From positions 1-64,000 of the forward strand of contig JAVBMA010000031.1 in the NCBI GenBank assembly GCA_031553005.1: DNA of 64,000 nucleotides, in the 5' to 3' direction. This document shows, in pieces, positions 16,572-24,804 of the stretch; the first letter of the stretch is position 1, and each line of letters begins with the position of its first letter. The notes beneath the pieces were generated by a model that had not been told where the DNA came from, ran no database searches, and saw nothing but the letters and a program-made list of their open reading frames with translations. Both the position numbers and the translations under genes were made by a program. This stretch comes from RGIG9379 sp031553005 (GTDB lineage: Bacteria > Bacteroidota > Bacteroidia > Bacteroidales > Paludibacteraceae).

Positions 16572-17549
16572 CTATTTTTTTCTTTCGATGGTGTGGTCTA
16601 ATGTCATTAGGAGTGAATGTTTCACTTCATTATCGGGTAAAAAACTGATGACTTCTACAGCTTCATTTCTAAAATCAATTAGCCGTTTTTCGGAGTATTC
16701 AATACCGCCGTTTTCTTTGGCAAAAGAGATTAGTTTTTCTATGTTTTCTTTTGAAAAATCTTGATTTCTCAATATACCGATATATTCTTCTTTAGTGTTA
16801 CTGTCAACGTTATTTAAAGCGTAAAGTAAAGGCAAAGTAATTTTTCCCTCACGTATATCATTCCCGACAGGTTTGCCAATCTCCTTTTCAGAAGCGATAT
16901 AGTCAAACATATCGTCTCTTATTTGAAAACAGATGCCATAAATTTCGCCGAATTTGCGTAGCGCTTCTGCTTTTCTGTCGTCAGCGCCTACCGAAATTGC
17001 ACCAAGGCTTGTACAGGTAGAGAAGAGCGTTGCTGTTTTTTTCAGGATAACATCAAAATATTTCTGTTCGTCCGTAGAAATGTTTTTTGCATTTGAAATC
17101 TGTAATAATTCTCCTTCCGAAAGTTCTTTTCCGAGATTCGTGATTTTTTCGAGAATCCTGAAATTTTTAGTTTGATTGGCGATTGACAGGGATTTTGACA
17201 AAAGAAAATCGCCTACAAGGACAGCTATTTTATTTTTCCAGATAGCATTTACCGATTTCCTTCCCCGGCGTTCAAAAGTATCGTCCACAATATCGTCGTG
17301 GATAAGGCTTGCCGTATGGAGCAGCTCTAATGCGATAGCGGCATTAATCGTTTCAATAGTCGGTTTTCCGCAGATTTTGGCAGACAGAAAGGTAAGTACC
17401 GGACGAATCTGTTTGCCTTTATTTTCAAGAATATAGTTATTAATTACACCCAAAATTTCATTATTTGATTCAAATGCTTCTTTAAAATATTTGTCAAATA
17501 ATATAAATTCTTCTGTAATAGGCTCTTTTATCTGTTCGATGGAGATCAT
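16572..17549 (-). CDS. Polyprenyl diphosphate synthase (trans-isoprenyl synthase)
   Basis: 325 residues. The first aspartate-rich motif is LIHDDIVDD near residue 79, followed by ERRGRKSVN. The second is FQIRDDMFDY near 208 and is followed by GKPVGNDIREGK. It makes a long-chain prenyl diphosphate from FPP or GGPP and IPP, most likely for the menaquinone side chain. The chain length is not readable with confidence. It lies between convergent deoC and divergent polA and is monocistronic. Confidence 0.93.
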   Translation of the reverse strand: MISIEQIKEPITEEFILFDKYFKEAFESNNEILGVINNYILENKGKQIRPVLTFLSAKICGKPTIETINAAIALELLHTASLIHDDIVDDTFERRGRKSVNAIWKNKIAVLVGDFLLSKSLSIANQTKNFRILEKITNLGKELSEGELLQISNAKNISTDEQKYFDVILKKTATLFSTCTSLGAISVGADDRKAEALRKFGEIYGICFQIRDDMFDYIASEKEIGKPVGNDIREGKITLPLLYALNNVDSNTKEEYIGILRNQDFSKENIEKLISFAKENGGIEYSEKRLIDFRNEAVEVISFLPDNEVKHSLLMTLDHTIERKK

Positions 17550-17766
17550 TTAGTTCTTCTTGAAAATCTCTGATACTGGTTATTAAACGCTGCAAAAGTA
17601 TAAAATAATAATGGATAATAATGATTTGACAATTGATATTATTTTAATATCCGTGTAAATAGAATTTATAACAAACCAATTCTAACAATTAGTAGCTTAA
17701 CAAACAGAAACATACATAAGTTCATAAGTTTGTCGGGATGAGGCTAAGTTATTTTTACATATTATT

Positions 17767-17774
17767 TATATTTG
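17767..17774 (+). promoter_or_regulatory. Candidate -7 element for polA
   Basis: TATATTTG matches TAnnTTTG and lies 50 bases before the chosen ATG at 17825. Its position supports that start over the longer frame, since the longer start at 17738 would precede the promoter. Confidence 0.5.
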
Positions 17775-17824
17775 CATTATCCGGATGGAGCAGGACTGTT
17801 TCATTAAAAACCGGATTAGAAAAT

Positions 17825-20590
17825 ATGGAAAAGAAATTATTTCTTATTGATGCTTACGCATTAATATACAGAGCATATTATGTTTTTATAAAAAATCCAA
17901 GGGTCAATTCGAAAGGGATGAACACATCTGCCGTACTTGGCTTTGTGAATACGCTGGAAGAGGTATTGAGAACCCAAAAACCGACCCATATCGGCGTTGC
18001 TTTCGACCCGAAAGGGCCTACTTTCAGGCATGATGCTTTCGAAGCGTATAAAGCTCATCGTGAAGAGACGCCTGAGGATATACGAAAAGCAATTCCCGTT
18101 ATCAAAGAAATTATTCAGGCATATAATATTCCCGTGTTGGAAGTTCCCTGTTTTGAAGCGGACGATGTAATCGGAACTATTTCCAAGTTGGCAGAAAAGA
18201 AAGGTTTTGATGTTTATATGCTTACTCCTGATAAGGATTATGCTCAATTGGTTTCCGAACATATTTTTATTTATCGTCCGCGCTATGGAGGAGGATATGA
18301 GACATTGGGAGTTGAAGGAGTGGAAGAAAAGTGGGGATTGAAGTACCCCGAACAGGTTATCGACTTGTTGGGATTGATGGGCGATAGTTCCGACAATATT
18401 CCGGGTTGTCCCGGAGTGGGAGAGAAGACCGCCGTGAAATTGTTGGAAGAGTTCGGTTCTATTGAAAATTTGTTAAAATCGACCCACCAACTAAAAGGTG
18501 CGCTGAAAACAAAAATTGAAGGGAATAAAGACCAAATTATTTTTTCACGTTTTTTGGCAACTATCCGGCAAGATGTTCCGATTGAATTGAACGAAGAAGA
18601 TTTAAAATTAAAATCGCCCGATGCCGAAAAATTGAGGTCGATGTTTACGGAATTGGAATTCCGCCATCTTTTAACAAAATTGGAACCTGTTAAAAAAGTA
18701 GTTCAAAGTGGTCCCGTTCAAACGTCGCTCTTTGAAGAATTTACGGACGAAGAGTCGGGCGAAATAAAATATTCAAATCTCAGCGACTTAAAATCCACTC
18801 CACATACATATCAACTTATTGATAATGAAGAAAAAATAGATGAATTTTTAGCTAGAATTTCTAGTCAGGATTTTTTCTGTTTTGATACGGAAACGACCGG
18901 AATGGATATTTTTTCGGCAGAATTGGTAGGAATGTCTTTTTCGTGGAAAGAAGGAGAGGCTTATTACGTTACCTTACCCGCCAATCAGGTTGATACAAAA
19001 AAAATCATAGATAAGTTTAAACCTGTTTTTGAAAATAGTAAAATTGAAAAGATAGGCCAAAATTTGAAATTCGATATTTTGATGCTTCGAAATTATGGAG
19101 TAGAGGTCAAAGGTAAACTTTTCGATACAATGATTGCCCATTACCTGATTCAGCCCGAAGTCCGGCATGGTATGGATTATCTGGCGGAAATTTATTTGAA
19201 GTACAAAACAAGTACTTATGAAGAGCTTTGTGGGCCAAAAGGAAAAAATCAATTATCTATAAGAAATGTTCCGTTGGAGAGGCTTTGCGATTATGCTGCC
19301 GAAGATGCGGATGTAACATTGAAGTTGAAAAATATATTTGAGAAGAAACTGGAAGAGAATAATCTCAATAAACTTTTTTACGATATCGAAATGCCCCTGA
19401 TGTTGGTATTGGCAGAAATGGAACATACAGGTGTAAGAATTGATAAACATTCGCTTCAACAGGCTTCAATTTCTATTTCGGAAAGAGTCAGAAAGATTGA
19501 AGAGGAAATTTATAAAATAGCTGGATTTGAATTTAATATAAGCTCGCCCAAGCAGGTAGGAGAGGTTATTTTCGAGAGGTTAAAGATTATAGATAAAGGA
19601 AAGAAAACAAAGACAGGACAGTACTCCACATCGGAAAATATACTGGAATCTCTTGTCGGAAAGCATCCGATTATAGATAAGATTTTGGAATACCGTGGTT
19701 TGAAAAAACTATTAAGTACTTATGTTGATGCACTTCCTGCTTTGATTAATCCGAAGACAGGAAAGGTTCACACTTCATACAACCAGACGGTAACTGCCAC
19801 AGGACGCTTGAGCTCCAGTAATCCGAATTTGCAGAATATCCCGATTCGCGATGAAGAGGGAAGGGAAATCAGAAAAACTTTTACTGCCGATGAAAATTGC
19901 CTGTTCCTTTCTGCCGACTATTCGCAGATAGAATTGCGCATTATGGCACATCTTAGTGAAGACCCGAATATGATAGAGGCATTTAATTCGGGTTATGATA
20001 TTCATACCGCCACTGCCGCTAAGATTTATAAGGTAGCGATGAATGAAGTAACTTCGAGTATGCGACGCAATGCAAAGACAGCTAACTTCGGTATTATCTA
20101 TGGAATTTCGGTATTTGGTTTAGCCGAACGCTTGTCTATTCCGCGCGGAGAAGCGAAAGAATTGATAGAAGGTTATTTTGCTACATATCCGCGAGTGAAA
20201 GAGTATATGGATGAGTCCATTGAAATCGCAAAGCAAAATGGTTTTGTAGAGACTTTGTTGCACCGCAAACGCTACCTTCCCGATATTAATTCGCGCAACA
20301 GTATTGTCAGGGGTTTTGCCGAACGAAATGCGATTAACGCTCCAATCCAAGGAACAGCTGCGGATATTATAAAAATTGCGATGGTGAATATTTTCAATCG
20401 TTTTAAAAAGGAAGAGATACAATCGCAAATGACTTTGCAGGTACATGACGAGTTGAACTTTAATGTACTTGATTCCGAACTTAAAAAAGTAGAAAACATT
20501 GTAGTGGAAGAAATGGAGTCGGCATTCAAGTTAGTTGTTCCGTTGAAAGTAGACTATGGCGTAGGGAAGAATTGGTTTGAAGCGCATTAA
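17825..20590 (+). CDS. polA: DNA polymerase I
   Basis: 921 residues from ATG at 17825 (MEKKLFLIDAYALIYRAYY). Residues 1-300 form the 5'-3' flap nuclease (FEADDVIGTI, TPDKDY, GDSSDNIPGCPGVG). About 335-520 is the 3'-5' proofreading domain with DTETTG, GQNLKFDI and YAAEDADVT, so the DEDD residues are kept and proofreading should be active. The remainder is polymerase family A: TATGRLSSSNPNLQNIP, SADYSQIELR, RRNAKTANFGIIYG and QVHDEL. It acts in Okazaki fragment processing and repair. Neighbours are a polyprenyl synthase (divergent) and an Abi_2 defence gene about 170 bases downstream. Confidence 0.97.
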   Translation: MEKKLFLIDAYALIYRAYYVFIKNPRVNSKGMNTSAVLGFVNTLEEVLRTQKPTHIGVAFDPKGPTFRHDAFEAYKAHREETPEDIRKAIPVIKEIIQAYNIPVLEVPCFEADDVIGTISKLAEKKGFDVYMLTPDKDYAQLVSEHIFIYRPRYGGGYETLGVEGVEEKWGLKYPEQVIDLLGLMGDSSDNIPGCPGVGEKTAVKLLEEFGSIENLLKSTHQLKGALKTKIEGNKDQIIFSRFLATIRQDVPIELNEEDLKLKSPDAEKLRSMFTELEFRHLLTKLEPVKKVVQSGPVQTSLFEEFTDEESGEIKYSNLSDLKSTPHTYQLIDNEEKIDEFLARISSQDFFCFDTETTGMDIFSAELVGMSFSWKEGEAYYVTLPANQVDTKKIIDKFKPVFENSKIEKIGQNLKFDILMLRNYGVEVKGKLFDTMIAHYLIQPEVRHGMDYLAEIYLKYKTSTYEELCGPKGKNQLSIRNVPLERLCDYAAEDADVTLKLKNIFEKKLEENNLNKLFYDIEMPLMLVLAEMEHTGVRIDKHSLQQASISISERVRKIEEEIYKIAGFEFNISSPKQVGEVIFERLKIIDKGKKTKTGQYSTSENILESLVGKHPIIDKILEYRGLKKLLSTYVDALPALINPKTGKVHTSYNQTVTATGRLSSSNPNLQNIPIRDEEGREIRKTFTADENCLFLSADYSQIELRIMAHLSEDPNMIEAFNSGYDIHTATAAKIYKVAMNEVTSSMRRNAKTANFGIIYGISVFGLAERLSIPRGEAKELIEGYFATYPRVKEYMDESIEIAKQNGFVETLLHRKRYLPDINSRNSIVRGFAERNAINAPIQGTAADIIKIAMVNIFNRFKKEEIQSQMTLQVHDELNFNVLDSELKKVENIVVEEMESAFKLVVPLKVDYGVGKNWFEAH

Positions 20591-20654
20591 GTAATAAAAA
20601 TTGATGTATAAAAAATCGCATTTTTTTAAATGAAGTTTGTAATTTTATGTACAT

Positions 20655-20685
20655 TTTGTAAATATAAAAACAAATCGTATATTTG
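20655..20685 (+). promoter_or_regulatory. Canonical Bacteroidota promoter for the Abi-associated RNA
   Basis: TTTG at 20655-20658 and TATATTTG at 20678-20685 with a 19-base spacer match the Bacteroides-type sigma factor consensus (TTTG, 19-21 bases, TAnnTTTG). The predicted start of transcription, about seven bases on, falls near 20691, directly before the structured segment at 20696. Confidence 0.75.
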
Positions 20686-20689
20686 TACT

Positions 20690-20748
20690 CAATATGACCT
20701 CCCACGCTTCCCGTAGACCAGCGCACCCGGGGAGGTCTTCGAGTTTTT
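20690..20748 (+). ncRNA. Structured RNA upstream of the Abi_2 gene (candidate AbiF-type RNA)
   Basis: A short G+C-rich island in A+T-rich surroundings. GACCTCCC (20696-20703) pairs perfectly with GGGAGGTC (20730-20737). Inside, CGCT (20705-20708) pairs with AGCG (20720-20723). Loop bases CCCG (20710-20713) could pair with CGGG (20728-20731), competing with part of the outer stem or forming a pseudoknot. A T run follows at 20743-20747, so the outer stem could end transcription. Read as codons this stretch gives an Arg/Ser/Pro-rich nonsense leader, which argues that it is RNA and not protein. Conserved RNAs upstream of Abi_2/AbiF genes are known, and membership of that family is my inference. 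Confidence 0.65.
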
Positions 20749-20762
20749 ATCCTTTTACATTT

Positions 20763-21737
20763 ATGATTGAAGATTTTGAAGAAAAAGAGCTTTATATAAA
20801 AAAGCCTCTATCGATTAAAACACAAATTGCAAAACTTAAAGGAAGAGGTCTAATCATAGATGATGAAAATTTAGCAAGTAAATATTTGTTGAATATTAGT
20901 TATTATCGTTTGCGTGCATATACTTATCCTTTTCAAAATAATGCGGATACTGATGCAGACCACAAATTTATTCAAGAAAATATCCATTTTAAAGATATCA
21001 TAGATTTATATTGTTTTGATAGACGTTTACGCTCGCTTATTTTTAATGCAATTGAAAAGATTGAAATAGCTATCCGAACAAAAATAGTTCAGATATATGG
21101 AGAAGCTACCGGCAATAGCCATTGGTTTGAAGAAAAAAATTTGTTTAAAAATGAGGTCTATGGATTTAATGGAAAAAAAATATTTTCTTATAATGCTCTT
21201 TCAAGTGATATATTGCGTGAAGTACATAGAAGTAATGAAGATTTTATAAAGCATTATAAAAGTAAATATTTTGATCCAGAGATACCTCCGGCATGGATGA
21301 CCCTTGAAGTTGTCTCTTTAGGAACATTAAGTCATTTATATGAATTGCTGAAAAAAGATGATAATAAAAAAGCAGTTGCCAAACAATTTGGACTAAATAA
21401 GATTGATATTTTAGAAAATTGGATGCATGCTTTATCCAATTTACGTAATTGCTGCGCTCATCATAGTCGTATTTGGAATCGTAGGTTTACAGTTCGTGTG
21501 ACATTTCCAACGAATACCGATTATTTGTTTTTAGATAGAGATACCATTAATAAAATCAGACAGAATAAATTGTTTGCATATCTCTGTTGCATTAAATATA
21601 TCTTGGATATAATAAGCCCTGATAATGATTTTTATAAAAATTTGAAGATATTAATTCAAAACGGAGGTAAGTTATTATCTTTAAAAGAAATGGGATTTCC
21701 TGATAATTGGAATTATCTTGATATATGGAAAAAGTGA
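20763..21737 (+). CDS. Abi_2 family (AbiD/AbiF-like) HEPN abortive-infection protein
   Basis: 324 residues from ATG at 20763; the frame extends upstream to 20694, but that part is the structured RNA. The family's opening motifs are visible: KPLSIKTQIAKLKGRGLII, LLNISYYRLRAYTYPF, and FDRRLRSLIFNAIEKIEIAI near residues 85-104. The segment LSNLRNCCAHHSRIWNRR near 225-241 carries the HEPN ribonuclease motif R228-x4-H233. Abi_2 proteins stop phage growth by killing or arresting the host cell, probably through RNA cleavage. Promoter and structured RNA lie directly upstream, and a parS-like site follows at 21819. The gene sits between housekeeping genes polA and dusB, so it is probably a lone insertion. 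Confidence 0.9.
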   Translation: MIEDFEEKELYIKKPLSIKTQIAKLKGRGLIIDDENLASKYLLNISYYRLRAYTYPFQNNADTDADHKFIQENIHFKDIIDLYCFDRRLRSLIFNAIEKIEIAIRTKIVQIYGEATGNSHWFEEKNLFKNEVYGFNGKKIFSYNALSSDILREVHRSNEDFIKHYKSKYFDPEIPPAWMTLEVVSLGTLSHLYELLKKDDNKKAVAKQFGLNKIDILENWMHALSNLRNCCAHHSRIWNRRFTVRVTFPTNTDYLFLDRDTINKIRQNKLFAYLCCIKYILDIISPDNDFYKNLKILIQNGGKLLSLKEMGFPDNWNYLDIWKK

Positions 21738-21818
21738 TTTCAACGTTTCAACTTTTAATATAAAAAGAATCAACTTTTGTTTTATAATACTCTTCAAAAT
21801 ATTTTGAGATTTTTTCAT

Positions 21819-21834
21819 TGTTCCACGTGAAACA
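21819..21834. promoter_or_regulatory. parS site (exact consensus)
   Basis: TGTTCCACGTGAAACA fits the 16-base ParB-binding consensus TGTTNCACGTGAAACA at every position. It lies between the convergent Abi_2 and dusB genes. Confidence 0.9.
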
Positions 21835-21844
21835 TTAGATAAAA

Positions 21845-22831
21845 TCATTTTAATTCGAATTTTTCTTCAATTCCATTCAGAATTTCAAAAAGTTCTTCTT
21901 TTGTCTCTGCCCGAAGCATTGCTATGCGCGTTTGCTTGAAGTGGTCGATGCCTTTGAATAGGGGAGAGGCTGCCAAATGGCGGCGGGAATGTGTAATGCC
22001 CCGGCGTTCATCGAGCCATTCGATGTTTTTGGTTATTTGTGTTTTGAGAATATCAAGATACCAAGCGAAAGGTTTTTTTGTCATCTCTTTTTCGTTTTCC
22101 AGATAATATTTTATCTCTTCAAATATCCAAGGGTGACCGATGCTCCCGCGACCAATCATAACCGCATCGACACCATATTCTTCAAAGCACTCTTTTGCCC
22201 GTTGAGGCGTGGTAACGTCTCCGTTTCCAATGATTGGAATATGGATGCGAGGATTTGCTTTTACTTCGCCGATAAGTGTCCAGTCGGCTTCCCCTGTATA
22301 CATTTGTGCACGTGTACGTCCGTGTATGGCGAGCGCTTGTGCGCCACAATCCTGTATTTGTTCTGCCAATTCCGTAATTATTTTATTACTGTCATCCCAT
22401 CCAAGGCGGGTTTTGACGGTTACAGGAATATTTACGGCTTTTACTACTGCTTTTGTGATTTCAAGCAATTTCGGAATATCTTTTAATAAACCGGCGCCTC
22501 CTCCTTTTCCTGCTACTTTCTTGACAGGGCATCCAAAATTCAAGTCAATAATATCGGGATTGGAATCTGCCGCCTTTTTTGCAGCCTCGGCTATTGGTTC
22601 GGGCTCTCTTCCGTAAAGCTGAATGACAACTGGGCGTTCGGCGTCACAGATAGTCAGTTTCCTTTCCGTACGTTCAATGTTACGGATAAGAGCATCGGCT
22701 GATACGAACTCGGAGTAGACCATATCTGCTCCAAATTGTTTACACAAAAGCCTGAATGCCGGATCGGTTACATCTTCCATCGGGGCCAAAAACAACGGAT
22801 ATTTTCCAAATTCAATATTGCCGATTTTCAT
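21845..22831 (-). CDS. dusB: tRNA-dihydrouridine synthase DusB
   Basis: 328 residues from the ATG at 22831 (MKIGNIEFGKYPLFLAPME); the longer frame adds an unrelated leader that includes a palindromic element. Family motifs are APMEDVTDPAFR, the catalytic cysteine in DLNFGCPVKKVAGKGGGAGL near residue 98, TVKTRLGWDD, AIHGRTRAQMY, IGNGDV and MIGRGSIGHPW. FMN-dependent reduction of uridines in the tRNA D-loop. In many bacteria it pairs with fis or ntr genes; here it is alone. It is divergent from the U32 gene across a short promoter region. Confidence 0.95.
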   Translation of the reverse strand: MKIGNIEFGKYPLFLAPMEDVTDPAFRLLCKQFGADMVYSEFVSADALIRNIERTERKLTICDAERPVVIQLYGREPEPIAEAAKKAADSNPDIIDLNFGCPVKKVAGKGGGAGLLKDIPKLLEITKAVVKAVNIPVTVKTRLGWDDSNKIITELAEQIQDCGAQALAIHGRTRAQMYTGEADWTLIGEVKANPRIHIPIIGNGDVTTPQRAKECFEEYGVDAVMIGRGSIGHPWIFEEIKYYLENEKEMTKKPFAWYLDILKTQITKNIEWLDERRGITHSRRHLAASPLFKGIDHFKQTRIAMLRAETKEELFEILNGIEEKFELK

Positions 22832-22853
22832 AAATAAAATGTTTATTGTGTAT

Positions 22854-22883
22854 TGTAGAGACGGGGCGCCCCCCGTCTCTACA
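22854..22883. repeat. G+C-rich perfect palindrome between dusB and the U32 gene
   Basis: TGTAGAGACGGGG pairs with CCCCGTCTCTACA around CGCC. The base composition contrasts with the A+T-rich neighbourhood. It resembles the short dispersed GTAGAGACG-type repeats found in several bacterial phyla. Confidence 0.85.
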
Positions 22884-22913
22884 AAATATGCCACAAATTT
22901 ACGTGAAATTATA

Positions 22914-22921
22914 TTACCTTT
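22914..22921 (+). promoter_or_regulatory. Candidate -7 element for the U32 gene
   Basis: TACCTTTG matches TAnnTTTG and ends 21 bases before the ATG at 22943. Confidence 0.45.
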
Positions 22922-22942
22922 GCACATCAATTTTTAATTATT

Positions 22943-24205
22943 ATGCAACGTAGCGATTTTGAAATAATGTCTCCGGTGGGCTCTTACGAAAGCCTCCATG
23001 CGGCAATTCAGGGAGGGGCTGATTCTGTTTATTTTGGTATTGAGAAGTTGAATATGCGTTCTCGCTCCGCAAGCAATTTTACAACAGATGATTTGAGGGA
23101 GATTGTGCGGATTTGTAAGGAAAACAATATCAAAAGTTACCTCACGCTGAATACGGTTGTTTACAATGACGACCTTTCGCTTATGCGGGAGATAATTGAT
23201 ACGGCGAAAGAAGTTGAGGTTTCCTCTATTATTGCAGCAGATGTTGCTGCTATGCTTTATGCTTGCCAACAAGGAGTTGAAGTGCATCTTTCAACCCAAT
23301 TGAATATTGCGAATGTCGATGCATTGAAGTTTTATGCGCAATTTGCCGATGTAGCCGTATTAGCGCGTGAGCTGAATATGGCACAAGTTGCGGATATCTA
23401 TAAGGCGATTCAAAATGAGCAGATAAAAGGACCCAAGGGAAAATTAATCCGTATAGAAATGTTTTGTCACGGAGCTTTGTGTATGGCTGTTTCAGGTAAA
23501 TGTTATCTGAGCCTGCATGAATTAAATGCTTCTGCTAATAGAGGCGCTTGTTATCAGGTTTGCCGTCACGGCTACCGTTTGATTGATGATGAACGTGATA
23601 TAGAAATTGAGGTTGATAATCAATATCTGATGTCGCCGAAAGATTTGAAGACAATTCATTTCCTGAATAAAATGATTGATGCCGGTGTACGGGTATTTAA
23701 GATTGAAGGGCGTGCACGAGGGCCAGAATATGTAAAACTTGTTACTCAATGCTATAATGAGGCGATTAATTCTTATTTGGATGGCACTTTTTCCGAACAA
23801 AAAATAGAAGGCTGGGATAACCGTTTGAAGACTGTTTTTAATCGTGGCTTTTGGAATGGTTATTATTTGGGGCAACGATTAGGAGAGTGGAGTTCTACTT
23901 ATGGTTCCGAAGCTACTAAGCGGAAAGTCTATGTAGGGAAGGGGATGAAGTACTTTTCAAAGTTAGGAGTTGCTGAATTTTTGGTTGAGACGAAATACGG
24001 TGTGAAAGTTGGAGACGAACTTCTTATTATGGGTCCAACGACAGGTGTCATTGAATTAAAGGCAGAAGAGATGCAAGTAGATTATAAAACTGTCGATGAA
24101 TGTGGCAAGGGTGATCTTTTTTCTATTTCGGTTCCATGCAAGATACGTCCTTCCGATAAATTATATAAGATTGTTGATGCCGGAGAGGTACCGAATAATC
24201 AGTAG
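22943..24205 (+). CDS. U32 family peptidase-like protein (RlhA/TrhP type)
   Basis: 420 residues. EIMSPVGSYESLHAAIQGGA opens the protein, and the U32 signature appears as RIEMFCHGALCMAVSGKCYLS near residues 172-192 and SANRGACYQVCRHGY near 195-210, with the four cysteines that hold an Fe-S cluster in characterised members. KIEGRARGPEYV near 248 and a C-terminal beta-barrel (KVGDELLIMGP) complete it. Characterised relatives hydroxylate RNA bases (23S rRNA or tRNA U34) with prephenate; older names say collagenase-like peptidase. Which RNA is modified here cannot be told. An inverted pair of parS-like sites lies directly downstream. Confidence 0.88.
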   Translation: MQRSDFEIMSPVGSYESLHAAIQGGADSVYFGIEKLNMRSRSASNFTTDDLREIVRICKENNIKSYLTLNTVVYNDDLSLMREIIDTAKEVEVSSIIAADVAAMLYACQQGVEVHLSTQLNIANVDALKFYAQFADVAVLARELNMAQVADIYKAIQNEQIKGPKGKLIRIEMFCHGALCMAVSGKCYLSLHELNASANRGACYQVCRHGYRLIDDERDIEIEVDNQYLMSPKDLKTIHFLNKMIDAGVRVFKIEGRARGPEYVKLVTQCYNEAINSYLDGTFSEQKIEGWDNRLKTVFNRGFWNGYYLGQRLGEWSSTYGSEATKRKVYVGKGMKYFSKLGVAEFLVETKYGVKVGDELLIMGPTTGVIELKAEEMQVDYKTVDECGKGDLFSISVPCKIRPSDKLYKIVDAGEVPNNQ

Positions 24206-24259
24206 AAGTTTACCTTGTTCCTTAATCTTTTTTATAAAGGAGAAATACTAAATTTTGAA

Positions 24260-24275
24260 TGTTCCACGTGAAACG
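24260..24275. promoter_or_regulatory. parS-like site (15 of 16)
   Basis: TGTTCCACGTGAAACG differs from TGTTNCACGTGAAACA only in the last base. It lies between the U32 gene and dtd. Confidence 0.8.
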
Positions 24276-24294
24276 AAATTACAAACGTAAATTA

Positions 24295-24310
24295 GGTTTC
24301 ACGTGGAATA
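24295..24310. promoter_or_regulatory. parS-like site (14 of 16), inverted relative to its neighbour
   Basis: GGTTTCACGTGGAATA is, on the other strand, TATTCCACGTGAAACC, differing from the consensus at two outer positions. Together with 24260-24275 it makes a 13-base perfect inverted repeat (TTCCACGTGAAAC) that could also fold as a hairpin between the convergent U32 and dtd genes. Confidence 0.65.
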
Positions 24311-24316
24311 TTTATT

Positions 24317-24769
24317 TTATTCGCGATTTTTCGAATCTATCCAGATGGTTACAGGACCATTATTTAAAAGTTCTACTTTCATATCGGCTCCAAATTTTCC
24401 CCTACCGATTTCTTTTCCAAGTAATCTTTCTATTTCGGAGCAAAACTTTTCATACATAGGTATTGCAAAATCTGATTTTGATGCTTTGATGTATGAGGGA
24501 CGGTTCCCTTTTTTTACCATTGCCTGAAGCGTAAATTGGCTGACGACTAAAATTTCGCCTCCGACTTCCATCACAGACTTATTCATAACTCCGTTCTCAT
24601 CGTCGAATATCCGGAGATTGGTGATTTTTCCTGCAAGCCATTCGATGTCCTCATTTGTGTCGCGGTCTTCGATTCCAATGAGGACCAACAAGCCTTCTCT
24701 AATTTCTGATTTTATTTTTTGTTCAATTGTTACAGAGGCATGCGCAACCCGTTGTATTACTACTCTCAT
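24317..24769 (-). CDS. dtd: D-aminoacyl-tRNA deacylase
   Basis: 150 residues. MRVVIQRVAHASVTIE is the standard Dtd start. SQFTLQAMVKKGNRPSY near residues 78-94 and NGPVTIWIDSKN near 136-147 form the active site with the Gly-cisPro motif. Dtd removes D-amino acids (and glycine from tRNA-Ala) mischarged onto tRNA. Flanked on both sides by parS-like sites: one lies 18 bases upstream of its start on the minus strand, so ParB binding could overlap its promoter. Confidence 0.95.
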   Translation of the reverse strand: MRVVIQRVAHASVTIEQKIKSEIREGLLVLIGIEDRDTNEDIEWLAGKITNLRIFDDENGVMNKSVMEVGGEILVVSQFTLQAMVKKGNRPSYIKASKSDFAIPMYEKFCSEIERLLGKEIGRGKFGADMKVELLNNGPVTIWIDSKNRE

Positions 24770-24787
24770 ATTGTATTTCTTTTTCTA

Positions 24788-24803
24788 TGTTCCACGTGAA
24801 ACA
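24788..24803. promoter_or_regulatory. parS site (exact consensus)
   Basis: TGTTCCACGTGAAACA, all 16 positions match. It sits in the 35-base gap between dtd and the upstream membrane glycosyltransferase gene and almost touches the latter's stop codon. Confidence 0.9.
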
Positions 24804-24804
24804 T

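Noticed and set aside
17738..17824. N-terminal extension of PolA
   Set aside because: It would start upstream of the candidate promoter and adds a hydrophobic leader foreign to PolA.
20694..20762. In-frame N-terminal extension of the Abi_2 protein
   Set aside because: It translates the G+C-rich structured RNA into an Arg/Ser/Pro-rich leader unlike the family, and the predicted transcription start leaves almost no leader for it.
22308..22318. Further CACGTG sequence inside dusB
   Set aside because: The flanks (GTG before, TAC after) do not fit the parS consensus; it is a coding coincidence.
24259..24459. Plus-strand frame reading MFHVKRNYK across the parS-like pair
   Set aside because: FHVK and FTWN are just translations of parS; the rest is antisense to dtd.
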